64,000 nucleotides of DNA from NCBI GenBank assembly GCA_900455085.1, contig UGTZ01000001.1, positions 124,001 through 188,000 of the forward strand, read 5' to 3'. The notes under the pieces are model-generated. The model did not search any database. It was not told the DNA's origin and saw only the letters and a list, made by a program, of their open reading frames with translations. Within the stretch, counting starts at the first letter, position 1. Each line of letters starts with the position of its first letter. This document shows positions 18,622 to 29,311 of this stretch, piece after piece. The position numbers and the translations under genes are program-made. Origin of the DNA: Providencia rettgeri. GTDB lineage: Bacteria; Pseudomonadota; Gammaproteobacteria; Enterobacterales; Enterobacteriaceae.

Positions 18622-20315
18622 AAAAAAATCGAGTGTTAGGTTTAACACTGTTTTTACTGAGTATGAGTTTCTATTCGGCCCAAGCTGAAATTATTGTGGC
18701 AGAACCAGTTACACAATCAAAAAACCACGATACCTTTGTCGCAAATAATATTGCAGTAGGTAAGGTATTCGATGCCGTTGCTGAACGTTTAAATAAGCCA
18801 ATTATTCTCAGCAAATTAGCAGCTCAAAAAAAAGTGACTGGTAATTTTAATTTAGCTAATGCAGATGAAATGTTTAAAGCACTAACTCGGCGAATTGCAT
18901 TAGTGTGGTATGACGATGGTGCGAGTATTTATATTTATGATAATAGTGAAATGCGTAGCGCAATTATTCCAACAAATAATGTCAGTAGTAACCAGTTGCT
19001 TAATTATATTCAACGAAATGGAATTTATGACTCGCGGTTTCCTGTACGTTCACAAGAAGGTGAACGGTTATTATTTGTTTCGGGTCCGCCACTGTATATT
19101 GAACTAATTAAAGCCGCATCTTTATATCTTGCAGAACAGATTAGGAAAGAGGAGTTATCTAGCGGTGAAGTGGCTATTATTCCATTAAAACACGCATCGG
19201 TAACGGATAGAAGTTATTCATTACGAGGGCAAAATATTACGATCCCTGGTTTATTAACAGTCATTAATTCTTTGTTTAAACAGGGAGCTTCACCAGATGA
19301 AATATTACATATTCAACCACCACCAACACCAATTAATCCAACAGGAGATTCGATAGACGAATTAATGGATACACCAATTGGTGATCCACCATCTTCTGGG
19401 AGTAAGCCGATGATGGTAACAAAAAAACCGTCTAACAGCGCTTTTTCTTTGGTAGCACACCCTGATAGCAATAGCTTGATAGTTAAAGGTAGCCAAGAGC
19501 AAATTCGTTATGTTCGCCAGTTAGTTAATACATTAGATATGCGCCGCCGGCAGGTAGAGTTATCTTTGTGGATTATAGATATTACTCGCTCAGAACTCGA
19601 TAATCTTGGCGTGAACTGGGAAATTGGTACTTTTAGTACAGGTACTGGCTCGGTCTCATTTAACCGAAGCACGCTATCAAACAGCCAACAATTTTTATTG
19701 CAGATTGATGCATTAAATAAAACGGGTAACGGGCACATTGTTTCTCGCCCCGTGTTATTAACCCAAGAAAACATTCCTGCTTTATTTGATAACAACACCA
19801 GTTTTTACGCCAAATTACAAGGGGAGCGTATTGCGACTCTTGAGCAGGTCACATATGGGACCATGGTGAGTGTAATGCCGCGTATTTCCGTGGGTAATAA
19901 CGTAGAAATGGAAGTCAATATTGAAGATGGTGCTGAAAACCGCGATAGCACAGGGAAAACCTCCAGTGTAGAAGGGTTACCTGCCGTTAACAGAACCAGT
20001 ATTAACACAGTTGCGCGTATTGCAAAAGACAGTAGTTTGCTTATCGGTGGCTATACACGTGAGCAATATGTTGAAAATGAAAGCAAAATTCCTTTTTTAG
20101 GCGATCTTCCTTATGTGGGAGGGTTATTTAGTCATTCATCGACTAATCAACAGAAGATGGTTCGTTTATTTTTAATCCAGCCGCGTTTATTGGATGAAAA
20201 TGAAGGATGGGATGGGCGACAATTTTCTGAAAAGACGCGGATCACCACCCATGATAGCCAGTTGCACGGTACGGTCCAATTTCTTCAACAATACATGAGT
20301 GAGTCATGGCAATAA
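18611..20315 (+). CDS. sctC: T3SS outer-membrane secretin SctC (InvG)
   Basis: Forms the outer-membrane ring. N-terminal domains (TFVANNIAVGKVFDAVAERL, EMRSAIIPTNN) are followed by the secretin domain (VELSLWIIDITRSELDNLGVNWEIG to VRLFLIQPRLL). The frame is open from a GTG at 18633, but the ATG at 18611, overlapping the invF stop, gives a proper signal peptide MSSKKNRVLGLTLFLLSMSF if the A9 run at 18620-18628 is really A8. I take 18611 as the true start; ~567 residues, close to InvG (562). Confidence 0.9.
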
Positions 20316-21406
20316 CACCACTGAGTTTTAATAACCGTTTTTCAGTTAATACTCAAAACAAAAGTCGTGCACCTGTGAGTAGCAGTAGTGATGACTCCGA
20401 TGAAGTAGCACGTGGTGCTGGTGTCATTGATAGCTCTAGTGAATATGCATCGATGTCGATGTTAGCGGCAAGCCATGTACGCCGAGGAAGTTCTAAGAAG
20501 GGCAGCGAAGAAGAATGGATGCAATTTGCCGAACGCATTTTGGATAAAGATGCAGATGACAAAGTATTGCATATAGAAGGCCTGCTTAATAAGCAACTGA
20601 TGACACCAAAGCAATTACGGGCATTTTTATTGCAGTTTTTTACTGACCCTAGTGATTTACTAATGGTACTTGCTGCATTAATTAATCGTAAAAAATTAAA
20701 AAAAGAACAAATTGAAAGTATTGAAGCTTTAGAACAATTATTGCAAGCAGAAGATACTAAGCGTCATACACAAGCAGGAATTAACGTTGCATTAATCGCA
20801 AAAGCATTTGCTGAAAAATTACATTTTAGTGCTGGGAATTTACGTTCGGTGTACCGTGAGTTTATCACTTATGACGGGCCTGTCGTTTATTTATATGAAC
20901 AATGGGTTGAGGAAATGGAAATTCAAGAGCGTGAAAATATGATGCGTTATCTTGGGCGAGCACTAGCTTGTGATTTGCAAGCGTTGCCATTAGGTGACTT
21001 AAATATTAGTGAGTTTGGAAGTTTTTTTAATCGTGTTGGTCGGTTACGAGAACTGCAATCTTTAGATTATGTATTCTGCCAGCAATTCTTTCAATCTGGT
21101 TTTTTTCGGCTCAATGAAAAATCAAACAAATCAAAAATTGAAAAAGAGCTCAGTCAATTATTTACCCGTGGCATTCGTAGTCAGGTTGATTTTGAAACAG
21201 TGGTTATCGATTTTATTTCTGAAAAACTGAAAGTCATGACTTCGGATATGTGTGGCAGGTTTTTACAACTATTATTACTGGCTTTTGCAGTTATTCCTAT
21301 CACTGTCTTTCAGTCAACGGAAGCAAGAGACCAACTTATTGAAAAATTAAAAGAACTCATGGACCAAATTATGGTGCAAGAGAGAATATTACACCGAAAG
21401 CCATAG
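20306..21406 (+). CDS. sctW: T3SS gatekeeper SctW (InvE/MxiC)
   Basis: 366 residues, Ser-rich N-terminus (residues 15-40) as in secreted gatekeepers, then helical HrpJ/YopN domains (LRAFLLQFFTDPSDLLMVLAALINRKK, ALACDLQALPLGDLNISEFG). It switches secretion from translocators to effectors. Its start overlaps the sctC end by 10 bases, so translation is coupled. Confidence 0.88.
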   Translation: MAITPLSFNNRFSVNTQNKSRAPVSSSSDDSDEVARGAGVIDSSSEYASMSMLAASHVRRGSSKKGSEEEWMQFAERILDKDADDKVLHIEGLLNKQLMTPKQLRAFLLQFFTDPSDLLMVLAALINRKKLKKEQIESIEALEQLLQAEDTKRHTQAGINVALIAKAFAEKLHFSAGNLRSVYREFITYDGPVVYLYEQWVEEMEIQERENMMRYLGRALACDLQALPLGDLNISEFGSFFNRVGRLRELQSLDYVFCQQFFQSGFFRLNEKSNKSKIEKELSQLFTRGIRSQVDFETVVIDFISEKLKVMTSDMCGRFLQLLLLAFAVIPITVFQSTEARDQLIEKLKELMDQIMVQERILHRKP

Positions 21407-21426
21407 TGCGATAGGAAAATTATCCC

Positions 21427-23493
21427 ATGAAAAGTATCACCGGATTTTTATTACAAATCCGTAATCGTCCAGAATTGATGGTATTAGTTATCATGGTAAT
21501 GGTTATTGCGATGTTGATCATTCCATTGCCAACTATATTAGTCGATTTATTAATTGGCTTAAACATTATGATATCTGTACTCATTTTTATGAGCTCTTTT
21601 TATATAACTCGGGTATTAAACTTTCAATCATTTCCTTCTATTTTATTAATAAGTACATTATTTCGATTAGCTTTATCAATTAGTACCAGCCGCTTAATTT
21701 TACTAGAAGCAGATGCTGGGGATATTATTGCTACTTTTGGTGAATTTGTTATTCAAGACAATTTAGTGGTTGGAATGGTGGTATTTGCCATTGTCACCAT
21801 TGTACAGTTCATTGTTATTACGAAAGGTTCTGAACGTATTGCTGAAGTGGCAGCCCGTTTCTCTCTCGATGCAATGCCAGGTAAACAAATGAGTATTGAT
21901 GCGGATTTACGGGCTGGTGTGATTGATGAGGCGACAGTTAAAGAGAAGCGTGGCGACCTTGAAAAAGAGAGCCAGTTATTTGGTTCTTTCGATGGTGCGA
22001 TGAAATTCATTAAAGGGGATGCGATCGCGGGCATTATCATCATTTTTGTTAACTTAATTGGAGGGATATCTGTTGGTACAGCTCAGCAGGGCATGGATGT
22101 TTCAACCGCACTAAATACTTTTTCCTTATTAACTATCGGTGATGGTTTAGTCGCTCAAATCCCTGCACTACTCATTTCTATCAGTGCTGGTTTTATTGTG
22201 ACTCGAGTAGGTGGTAATGATAAGAACTTAGGTGAAAATATTGTTTCAGAGTTATTTGCAAATGACTTTACGATATTAATTACGGCATTTATTGTACTCT
22301 CTATGGTTTTTTTGCCTGGTTTTCCAACTATGATATTTTTACTATTATCCGGGGTTCTTATTGGGTTATTTACTTTCAGGTATTTTAAAAAACAAAAAAA
22401 TAAGCAAAAAACAGTGAATAGTGAAGCTGAAATTATTAATTCAGATGTGACGGAAGGTGAAACTCAAAGAGAAAATAGTGATATTGAAGATGAATATATT
22501 CCGGAAACATTACCGATTATCATTTCTGTTAATCAAAAATATAAAAAACATTTAGAAGATAATAAATTTTTATCCAGAATGAAAAAGGATATTTTTATTC
22601 GTTATGGGTATAGGATTCCTGATATTGCCGTTAACTATTCACCTATTATACCTGAAAATAAAATGGTGATACTCATTAATGAAATTAAAGCAGGAGAATA
22701 TAATATCTATTTCCATGGGTATCGTTTACTGACTATCAATGACGAACCTGAATACCTTGGTATGTCATTGACTAAGTTTACGGATGAATATGGTTCGGTG
22801 AGTACTTGGTTTGAACAAAAGGACCTACCCAACATTGAGCAGCTGGGTCTAATGGCTCGAGACGATGTGACAGAAGCCATTGATTGTATAAGTAGTTTGT
22901 TGTTGAGATTTATTAATGAATTTTTCGGTATTCAAGAAACGAAAAACTTACTTGATGACCTTGAAAGAAAATACCCAGAATTACTGAAAGAGTGCTATCG
23001 CCATGCCACAGTACAAAAAGTAACCGAAGTTTTTCAACGCTTATTAATGGAAAAAATATCAGTTCGTAATATGAAATTGATTATAGAAACCTTAGTGCAG
23101 TGGGTGCCAAAAGAAAAAGATAGCTTAATGTTAGTCGAGCACGTAAGAAGTGCAATGGCACGTTACATTTCATCTCGTTTTTCTGTAGATGGGCGTTTGA
23201 ATGTTCTCATGATTAACTCAGAGCTAGAAGACACTATACGTCAAGGGATTAGGCAGGCTTCCGGTGGAGTATACTTACATCTTGAGCCAGAAAAAACTAA
23301 TGAGTTGATACAGGCAGCAGAGTTTGCTTTAGAAAATAGTTATTTATCAATTAGGGATGTGAACATTTTAGTGCCTGTTGATATTCGTCGTTTTGTCAAA
23401 AAAATCTTAGAAGGCCGTTTTCCTGAGTTAGAAGTACTTTCTTTTAATGAAGTTTCTGAAATGGTCAAAGTCAATGTGGTCAAAACCATATAA
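21427..23493 (+). CDS. sctV: T3SS export gate SctV (InvA)
   Basis: 688 residues (InvA 685). Residues 1-325 carry eight predicted membrane segments and the FHIPEP signature region (MPGKQMSIDADLRAGVIDEATVKEKR). After an acidic linker at ~335-365 comes the cytoplasmic ring domain that receives chaperone-substrate complexes. It forms the nonameric export gate. Confidence 0.95.
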   Translation: MKSITGFLLQIRNRPELMVLVIMVMVIAMLIIPLPTILVDLLIGLNIMISVLIFMSSFYITRVLNFQSFPSILLISTLFRLALSISTSRLILLEADAGDIIATFGEFVIQDNLVVGMVVFAIVTIVQFIVITKGSERIAEVAARFSLDAMPGKQMSIDADLRAGVIDEATVKEKRGDLEKESQLFGSFDGAMKFIKGDAIAGIIIIFVNLIGGISVGTAQQGMDVSTALNTFSLLTIGDGLVAQIPALLISISAGFIVTRVGGNDKNLGENIVSELFANDFTILITAFIVLSMVFLPGFPTMIFLLLSGVLIGLFTFRYFKKQKNKQKTVNSEAEIINSDVTEGETQRENSDIEDEYIPETLPIIISVNQKYKKHLEDNKFLSRMKKDIFIRYGYRIPDIAVNYSPIIPENKMVILINEIKAGEYNIYFHGYRLLTINDEPEYLGMSLTKFTDEYGSVSTWFEQKDLPNIEQLGLMARDDVTEAIDCISSLLLRFINEFFGIQETKNLLDDLERKYPELLKECYRHATVQKVTEVFQRLLMEKISVRNMKLIIETLVQWVPKEKDSLMLVEHVRSAMARYISSRFSVDGRLNVLMINSELEDTIRQGIRQASGGVYLHLEPEKTNELIQAAEFALENSYLSIRDVNILVPVDIRRFVKKILEGRFPELEVLSFNEVSEMVKVNVVKTI

Positions 23494-23503
23494 TCAAAAA
23501 ATC

Positions 23504-23530
23504 GGCTTTATTAACAAATAAAGCAACCGA
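23504..23530 (+). other. Weak hairpin inside the T3SS operon
   Basis: GCTTTATT and AATAAAGC pair across AACA between sctV and the next gene, without a clear T tract. It could reduce read-through or mark an mRNA processing site; a full terminator is unlikely here. Confidence 0.3.
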
Positions 23531-23588
23531 ATTCAATATAATTATCAGTATTGAATAATTAAAATACCCTAAAATATAAGGAATACCA

Positions 23589-23993
23589 ATGAAATATAGA
23601 TTTATCGAAATGTTAAATGAATATTTAAATTCTATGGGACGTAGTGATCTAGTTAACTCTCAATTAGATTGTCATTCTAATATTCAATTTGAAATGCATG
23701 GTTTTGCTGAAATTAATATTGACCTATCTACAGACGATATTATCATTTGGTGTAGTTTAGATAATTGTAACTATAGCCATTTAGATGCGGTTAGTGCCTC
23801 CTTATTAAAATCATTATTAGAATACCCGCCAAATAATTTTTTTCCAGGCCAACCGGCATTGAATATTGTGGATGATGCTTATGTTCTTTCTGCCGTTTTA
23901 AAAGAATCAGCTTTAAATAATATTCAATTATTTGCAGATAGTTTTGAAGAATTCTTTGAGCGTGCAAATGAACTTAACAGCCTAATTTCTTAA
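23589..23993 (+). CDS. sctZ: T3SS class I chaperone (InvB/Spa15-like)
   Basis: 134 residues, acidic, in the place of invB between sctV and sctN. It has the alpha/beta pattern of class IB chaperones (FEMHGFAEINIDLSTDDIIIWC; a helical end DSFEEFFERANELNSL). Such chaperones bind the N-terminal domains of several effectors, in SPI-1 including SipA; the SipA-position protein at 36943 is a natural client. Confidence 0.75.
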   Translation: MKYRFIEMLNEYLNSMGRSDLVNSQLDCHSNIQFEMHGFAEINIDLSTDDIIIWCSLDNCNYSHLDAVSASLLKSLLEYPPNNFFPGQPALNIVDDAYVLSAVLKESALNNIQLFADSFEEFFERANELNSLIS

Positions 23994-23999
23994 TCTATT

Positions 24000-25292
24000 A
24001 TGAAGTTATTTGATCTCTGCGCGCATCCTGCGCGCATTCATGGGTGCCTAATTGAAGCCCCACTACAAGGCGTATTTATTGGTGAGATTTGTTTTATTGA
24101 GCATTCTCTTGCGCAGCCAAACGTTATTGCCAAAGCGCAGGTTGTTGGTTTTAAAGAAGGGCTCACGGTACTGAGTTTAATCGGCCGTGCTCAAGGTTTA
24201 ACACGAGAAGTGGTTATTCGCCCGAGCGGTTATCCGTTTGTATTTGAAGTGGGTGAACATTTAGCAGGTAAAATTTTTAATGCGGCAGGTGAACAAGTTG
24301 GTGCGTTGGGTGAAAATCTTTCTGAGCCATTGTTACTCAATACGAAATTACTGCGCATTGATAGCCCTCCAGTGAGTGTTACACAAAGGCGGCCTGTTGC
24401 TGAACCGATGGTAACAGGGGTGCGTGCCATTGATAGCTTACTGACATGTGGCTTAGGTCAGCGAATTGGTATTTTCGCCGCTGCAGGTAGCGGTAAAACC
24501 TCATTAATGAACATGATCATCAACCATGCTCATGCGGATATTCATGTCGTTGCTTTAATTGGTGAGCGAGGTCGGGAGGTTATTGAATTTATTGAAGAAT
24601 TAAAAGATTCACCTCATGCAGCACAGACCATTTTAATTTATGCGACTTCAGATAGCCCACCAATTGAGCGATGTAATGCCGCGTTACTTGCGACTACGAT
24701 TGCTGAATATTTTCGTGACTGTGGTCGTAATGTATTGCTGTACGTTGATTCTATGACTCGATATGCACGAGCGTTGCGAGACGTGGCTTTGGCTACCGGA
24801 GAACTACCTGCTAGGCGTGGTTATCCTGCTTCTGTTTTTGAACAGCTTCCTATGTTGTTGGAACGCCCAGGGCAACTAAAACATGGCTCGATTACCGCTT
24901 TTTATACGGTGTTATTAGAAAGTGAAGAAGAAGCTGACCCGATTGGTGATGAAATTCGCTCAATTCTGGACGGTCATATTTACTTGAGTCACAAATTGGC
25001 CGGACGTGGACATTATCCTGCGATTGATATCTTACACAGTATTAGCCGCGTATTCCAAAAAGTGACGACACCGGAACATCGCCGATGTGCAATTGATTTG
25101 CGTGACATGATCTCAAGGCTTGAGCAAATTCAGCTTTACCTTGAGTTAGGTGAATATCAACGTGGAGAAAGTCATGAAAATGACCGCGCTTTAGATAAAA
25201 AAGAGCAAATTGAAGGTTTCTTAAAACAAGCCATGGATGAGCCAATGAATTTCGACAATATGTTAAACATTCTCAATGAATTGGCGTCGTAA
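24000..25292 (+). CDS. sctN: T3SS ATPase SctN (InvC)
   Basis: The hexameric ATPase that strips chaperones and unfolds substrates. It has Walker A AAGSGKTS, Walker B VLLYVDSMTRYARALRD, and the F1-beta-like block GELPARRGYPASVFEQLPMLLER. 430 residues, as in InvC. Only six bases separate it from the chaperone gene. GC-rich codons at the start (gcgcgcatcctgcgcgc) stand out slightly. Confidence 0.95.
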   Translation: MKLFDLCAHPARIHGCLIEAPLQGVFIGEICFIEHSLAQPNVIAKAQVVGFKEGLTVLSLIGRAQGLTREVVIRPSGYPFVFEVGEHLAGKIFNAAGEQVGALGENLSEPLLLNTKLLRIDSPPVSVTQRRPVAEPMVTGVRAIDSLLTCGLGQRIGIFAAAGSGKTSLMNMIINHAHADIHVVALIGERGREVIEFIEELKDSPHAAQTILIYATSDSPPIERCNAALLATTIAEYFRDCGRNVLLYVDSMTRYARALRDVALATGELPARRGYPASVFEQLPMLLERPGQLKHGSITAFYTVLLESEEEADPIGDEIRSILDGHIYLSHKLAGRGHYPAIDILHSISRVFQKVTTPEHRRCAIDLRDMISRLEQIQLYLELGEYQRGESHENDRALDKKEQIEGFLKQAMDEPMNFDNMLNILNELAS

Positions 25293-25747
25293 TGATTTCT
25301 AATTTATTGGCTTTAACTGAGCGACGTTTTGACCGGACATTACAAGAACAATCGCAATTAAATTCAATAATAAAGCAACAGCAACAACAATGTATGGATA
25401 TTCGCCAGCGTATTTTAGTTCTGGCGACACAGACCACATCTTATGAAAAATCAGAAGAATTAAGCCGAATCGCTTTTTGGGAACGGCAGCGATTGAAGGC
25501 TGTGGTTCTATCCGAAATTGCTCAATTTGAATTTCAAATAGAAACCTTAGCCGTTGAAATATCAAAAAATAAAATACTGCAGTCTGAAATTGCTAAACAA
25601 GCATTTATTTTACGCAATAAGTGCGAGAAATTCCGAAATTATCTCAAGCAGCAACGTATAGCAAGAAGGTTAAAATCAGAGCTTCAGCAACAAAATGAAA
25701 TTGAGGAGTTATTCGTACATGTCAGTAACAAAAGCGAGTTCAAATGA
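25292..25747 (+). CDS. sctO: T3SS central stalk protein SctO (InvI/SpaM)
   Basis: 151 residues, almost entirely coiled coil (ERRFDRTLQEQSQLNSIIKQQQQQ..., LRNKCEKFRNYLKQQRIARRLKSEL). This matches the FliJ/SctO stalk inside the ATPase ring. The ATG overlaps the sctN stop by one base. Confidence 0.8.
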   Translation: MISNLLALTERRFDRTLQEQSQLNSIIKQQQQQCMDIRQRILVLATQTTSYEKSEELSRIAFWERQRLKAVVLSEIAQFEFQIETLAVEISKNKILQSEIAKQAFILRNKCEKFRNYLKQQRIARRLKSELQQQNEIEELFVHVSNKSEFK

Positions 25748-27422
25748 CAAAGTACCTCATGTAGTTATCGAGGGAAAAGCAATGCCATTAACATATAATA
25801 CCACGGAATTTAGCCATCAAAATATAACAAAAAAAATGGCGAAGCTAGTGAGTGACAAAAATATGATGAATTTGTTCAATCATAAAAGTCAAAATCAACA
25901 AAAGGATATATCTATTTTTCTACCGGTAGCCCTTTCTTCTATGCAACAAATATCGCAATTGAGCGACTTAGCGAAAGAACTGATTACCTGGAAAGAAAGC
26001 GCATATATTGGTGAAGGCATCCAAACGGCAGATCATGACAAAGAATTAAATATTAAAGAGACCGAGCCGTTAATAAATCACTATCTATTTACGGAGAACA
26101 ATAATTTAGATATTAACCCATTGGCTCATTTGACGACTATGGACCAAGCCGAAAATGTAGGTGCATTAATCGTAGATAACAATGAGAATATTAAATTACA
26201 GAGTAATTCACTTACTGAGGACCAAGTTGAAATTTCTTATAACCTAGTAGCTGATAATAACTTTGATACTAATTTCATTACTAGCACACCTACCGTTGAT
26301 AATAACTTGCCGATGACGTCGAACATTTCAGCTGAACAGAATATTACTGACGAAGATGAGACTCCATTATATAACACTATGATGGTTGGTTTTCCATTAC
26401 AGAATATCCCGCAGCGAGCAAAGGGAAAAGTTAGCGATAATTCAGTTCAATACGAAAAAAATAAATTTCAATTAAGTGAAAAGACTCAGCTCAATGTAGA
26501 AAGTTCGTTGGCGGAGTTAGCGTCTAAGAATACTTTAAGGCCGACATTAAAACAGTTAAAACCACAGATAAAAACTGAACAACCACATATTGAACATGCA
26601 GCAAAAACTGTAATTAAACCCGTAAATCCACAGGAAATTGGTCAAGAGCTATTAAAGCCAATTCATCATCGACCAATTAGTTCATTTGATACCACTTCAT
26701 TAAATATGTCCCCACGAACAAATAACCGATTGAAAGATGGGGCATTAAAAAATAATTCTTCCCTTCTGGGGCAGCAGTTAGTATCCCATCAGGTGGATGA
26801 TCAACAGGGTATTAAGCAAGGTATTAAAGATAATAGCGCTCATCATGTTGACGCACAGTTTGAGTTCGTTATTGCTGAAAAGGAGCCCTTTATGCTGCCG
26901 GCAGCATCACAGAGGATAACCGCTTTAGATAATAATAAGCAGATTTCATTATCTGAAAAACCTACACACCATTTCTCTAATGAAGCGCAAGCGGCGGCGA
27001 CATCTTCACAAATTTCATCTGTAGAAGAAATAGATCCTTCTACCAATATCATGGCAACAACATTAAATGAGGCGATGCGACCGTCTGTACCACTACAGGT
27101 TGTGCAACAGAAGCAAGAGGTGCATAAAGCGCCAGAACTCATGGAAAATAATCCACTTTTAGGTGAAGACAAACAGCCAAAATCGATGGGGCGTAGTCTC
27201 ACTTATACCTTTAATCAGTGGCAAAGTAGCCCCTCAGTGACATTTGAATTGGCATCTAAAGGGGAGTTCATTGCTTCGACAGCGAGCCGAGACGTCCAGT
27301 TGGCATTGAATGAAAATAAACATTTATTGAACCATGAAAGCAGCGTGCAGATCCGACGTGAAGATGAACGCCAGCAGCAGCGAAACAGACAGCAGCATGA
27401 CCAACAGCAAGAAGAAGATTAA
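25719..27422 (+). CDS. sctP: T3SS needle-length regulator SctP (InvJ/SpaN)
   Basis: ~567 residues, low-complexity, rich in Asn, Gln and Ser, with a compact C-terminal part (YTFNQWQSSPSVTFELASKGEFIASTASRDVQLALNE) that fits the T3S4 substrate-switching domain, and a Gln/Arg-rich tail. Longer than InvJ (336), as the family is variable. I prefer the ATG at 25719 (GAGGAG upstream) over 25695; both overlap sctO. Confidence 0.75.
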   Translation: MSVTKASSNDKVPHVVIEGKAMPLTYNTTEFSHQNITKKMAKLVSDKNMMNLFNHKSQNQQKDISIFLPVALSSMQQISQLSDLAKELITWKESAYIGEGIQTADHDKELNIKETEPLINHYLFTENNNLDINPLAHLTTMDQAENVGALIVDNNENIKLQSNSLTEDQVEISYNLVADNNFDTNFITSTPTVDNNLPMTSNISAEQNITDEDETPLYNTMMVGFPLQNIPQRAKGKVSDNSVQYEKNKFQLSEKTQLNVESSLAELASKNTLRPTLKQLKPQIKTEQPHIEHAAKTVIKPVNPQEIGQELLKPIHHRPISSFDTTSLNMSPRTNNRLKDGALKNNSSLLGQQLVSHQVDDQQGIKQGIKDNSAHHVDAQFEFVIAEKEPFMLPAASQRITALDNNKQISLSEKPTHHFSNEAQAAATSSQISSVEEIDPSTNIMATTLNEAMRPSVPLQVVQQKQEVHKAPELMENNPLLGEDKQPKSMGRSLTYTFNQWQSSPSVTFELASKGEFIASTASRDVQLALNENKHLLNHESSVQIRREDERQQQRNRQQHDQQQEED

Positions 27423-27424
27423 TT

Positions 27425-28357
27425 ATGTTGAAGATTCGACGGCTCAGTTCTCAAGAAAAACAACTTAAAATTTGGCAGCAATGTTACCTAGTTAATGCAC
27501 AAATAAAGCAAGCTAACCGCAGTATTCGTTATTTCAAATTATCGCTTGTGAGTGAAACACAGAAAATAAACGCATTAGTTGCAGTTGAAAGTTGGTGTCA
27601 TTATCGTTGGCCTAAACTCGTTCATTATGCATGGAATTTATTATCAACCAATCAGTTATGCGAATTATTTTCCTCTGAATATATCGGAATTACATTTTTC
27701 TCTCAGGATTTCCGTTGTGAATCTGTCGAGATAGTTGATGATATGCGTATTAACTACCAGCCTTGGTTAATCGTCAAGGAGACTAACCTTGGGGAAGTAT
27801 TATTAGCAGAGCCAATTGAAGGCTTAGAAAAAAAACAACAAACGAATCAAATAGTTGGCCATTTAAAATTGCAAGCTGATTGGATATTGGGATATAGCTA
27901 TATTAGCGCCAAACTTTTGCAAACCATAGAATTACGAGATGTGCTGAGTATCCAACAATTACAGTTAAATATGTCTGTTACAGGACAGACATTAGCACGA
28001 TATCAAAAGCAAGAAGAAGGACTATTTATGATTGAAGAATTAGTGGCGCCAGAAGATGAAAGTGAATTTGTACTTCCTGAAGAAGATGAAGTGCAAGAAG
28101 CTGTACGTCCCTTTAATGTAAAAGATATGAATATTAAATTAACCTTTGTTTTAGGACATACCGATATTACTGTTGATGAGCTTTCAAAGATGGAGCCTGG
28201 TTATATTTATTCTATTGGTGAAAATAAAGAACGTGAAGTTAAAGTTTATGCCAACAAACAACTTATAGCAGAAGGGGAACTTATTTATATTGGCAATAGT
28301 GATGAGCTAGGGTTAGAAATCACACATATTGTGAGTTTAGGTGATAAAAGAGTTTAA
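27425..28357 (+). CDS. sctQ: T3SS C-ring protein SctQ (SpaO)
   Basis: 310 residues (SpaO 303). The C-terminal ~75 residues form a SPOA/FliN-like domain (IKLTFVLGHTDITVDELSKMEPGYIYSIG, VKVYANKQLIAEGELIYIGNSDELGLEI). Many SctQ genes also make a shorter C-terminal product from an internal start; an ATG at DMNIKLTF (about 28127) would be suitable. Starts two bases after the sctP stop. Confidence 0.88.
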   Translation: MLKIRRLSSQEKQLKIWQQCYLVNAQIKQANRSIRYFKLSLVSETQKINALVAVESWCHYRWPKLVHYAWNLLSTNQLCELFSSEYIGITFFSQDFRCESVEIVDDMRINYQPWLIVKETNLGEVLLAEPIEGLEKKQQTNQIVGHLKLQADWILGYSYISAKLLQTIELRDVLSIQQLQLNMSVTGQTLARYQKQEEGLFMIEELVAPEDESEFVLPEEDEVQEAVRPFNVKDMNIKLTFVLGHTDITVDELSKMEPGYIYSIGENKEREVKVYANKQLIAEGELIYIGNSDELGLEITHIVSLGDKRV

Positions 28358-28358
28358 T

Positions 28359-29025
28359 ATGCCAACAATACCAGAAGGAATTCCATTATTAGTAATTATC
28401 GCCTTTTCAACATTATTGCCATTTATTATTGCTGCGGGCACTTGTTATTTAAAAATCTCGATTGTATTAATTATGGTACGTAATGCGATGGGGGTTCAAC
28501 AAGTTCCTTCTACTATGGTATTAAATGGTATCGCGTTGCTACTTTCTATTTTCGTGATGATGCCAGTATTACAGGATGTGAATAATCATATGCGGCAAGA
28601 GCCGGTTGATTTTAGTAATGCTCAATCAATCGATAATTTTGTTGAGAATGGACTAGGGGGATACAGAGCTTATTTGAAAAAAATATTCAGACCCGCAGTT
28701 AGTCACTTTCTTTGAATCAATACAACAAGGCCGAAGCGAAGAGGAAGTGGCGGCTGATGAGGGTGAAGCTACATTATTTTCTTTGTTACCCGCATATGCA
28801 TTAAGCGAAATTAAATCGGCTTTTGAAATTGGTTTTTATATTTACTTGCCGTTTGTTGTGGTTGATTTGGTTATTTCCAGCATTTTATTGGCGCTGGGTA
28901 TGATGATGATGAGCCCAGTGACAATTTCGATCCCAGTTAAATTAATTCTATTTGTTGCAATCGATGGGTGGTCGCTGATTTCTAAAGGATTGGTAATGCA
29001 ATACATTGAATTAGCACAGTATTAA
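28359..29025 (+). pseudogene. sctR: T3SS export apparatus protein SctR (SpaP), one frameshift as given
   Basis: An inner-membrane pore protein of the R5S4T1 complex. The first piece ends in GLGGYRAYLKK, the second begins EEEVAADEGEATLFSLLPAYALSEIKSAFEIGFYIYLPF. Removing one A from the A7 run 28677-28683 joins them as LKKYSDPQLVTFFESIQQGRSEEE, giving 221 residues (SpaP 224). ATG at 28359, one base after the sctQ stop. A real loss would abolish secretion, but a homopolymer miscall is likelier. Confidence 0.88.
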
Positions 29026-29038
29026 AGCGAATAATACT

Positions 29039-29311
29039 ATGGATCAAATCGTTTATTTAAGTAATAAAACGATGCTATTAATCGTTTTATTATCAGCAAT
29101 ACCCGTGATAGTAGCTACTACTGTGGGGTTATTGGTAGGGTTACTGCAAACCGTCACGCAGCTTCAAGAACAAACATTACCTTTTGGCATAAAACTATTA
29201 GCGGTTTTTGGTTCGCTCTTTATGATCTCAGGTTGGTTAGCCGATAAAGTGATGAATTTTGCATTAGAAACTTTAAGTGCAGCGATCCCTGCTATTGGGC
29301 TATTCGGATGA
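29039..29311 (+). CDS. sctS: T3SS export apparatus protein SctS (SpaQ)
   Basis: 90 residues with two membrane hairpin helices (MLLIVLLSAIPVIVATTVGLLVGLLQTVTQLQEQTLPFGIK). The QLQEQTL turn is the family hallmark. It overlaps sctT by four bases (ATGA). Confidence 0.93.
   Translation: MDQIVYLSNKTMLLIVLLSAIPVIVATTVGLLVGLLQTVTQLQEQTLPFGIKLLAVFGSLFMISGWLADKVMNFALETLSAAIPAIGLFG

Noticed and set aside
26000..27400. Asn/Gln-rich repeats in sctP as a possible CRISPR or tandem repeat
   Set aside because: No regular nucleotide period; low complexity is usual for needle-length regulators.
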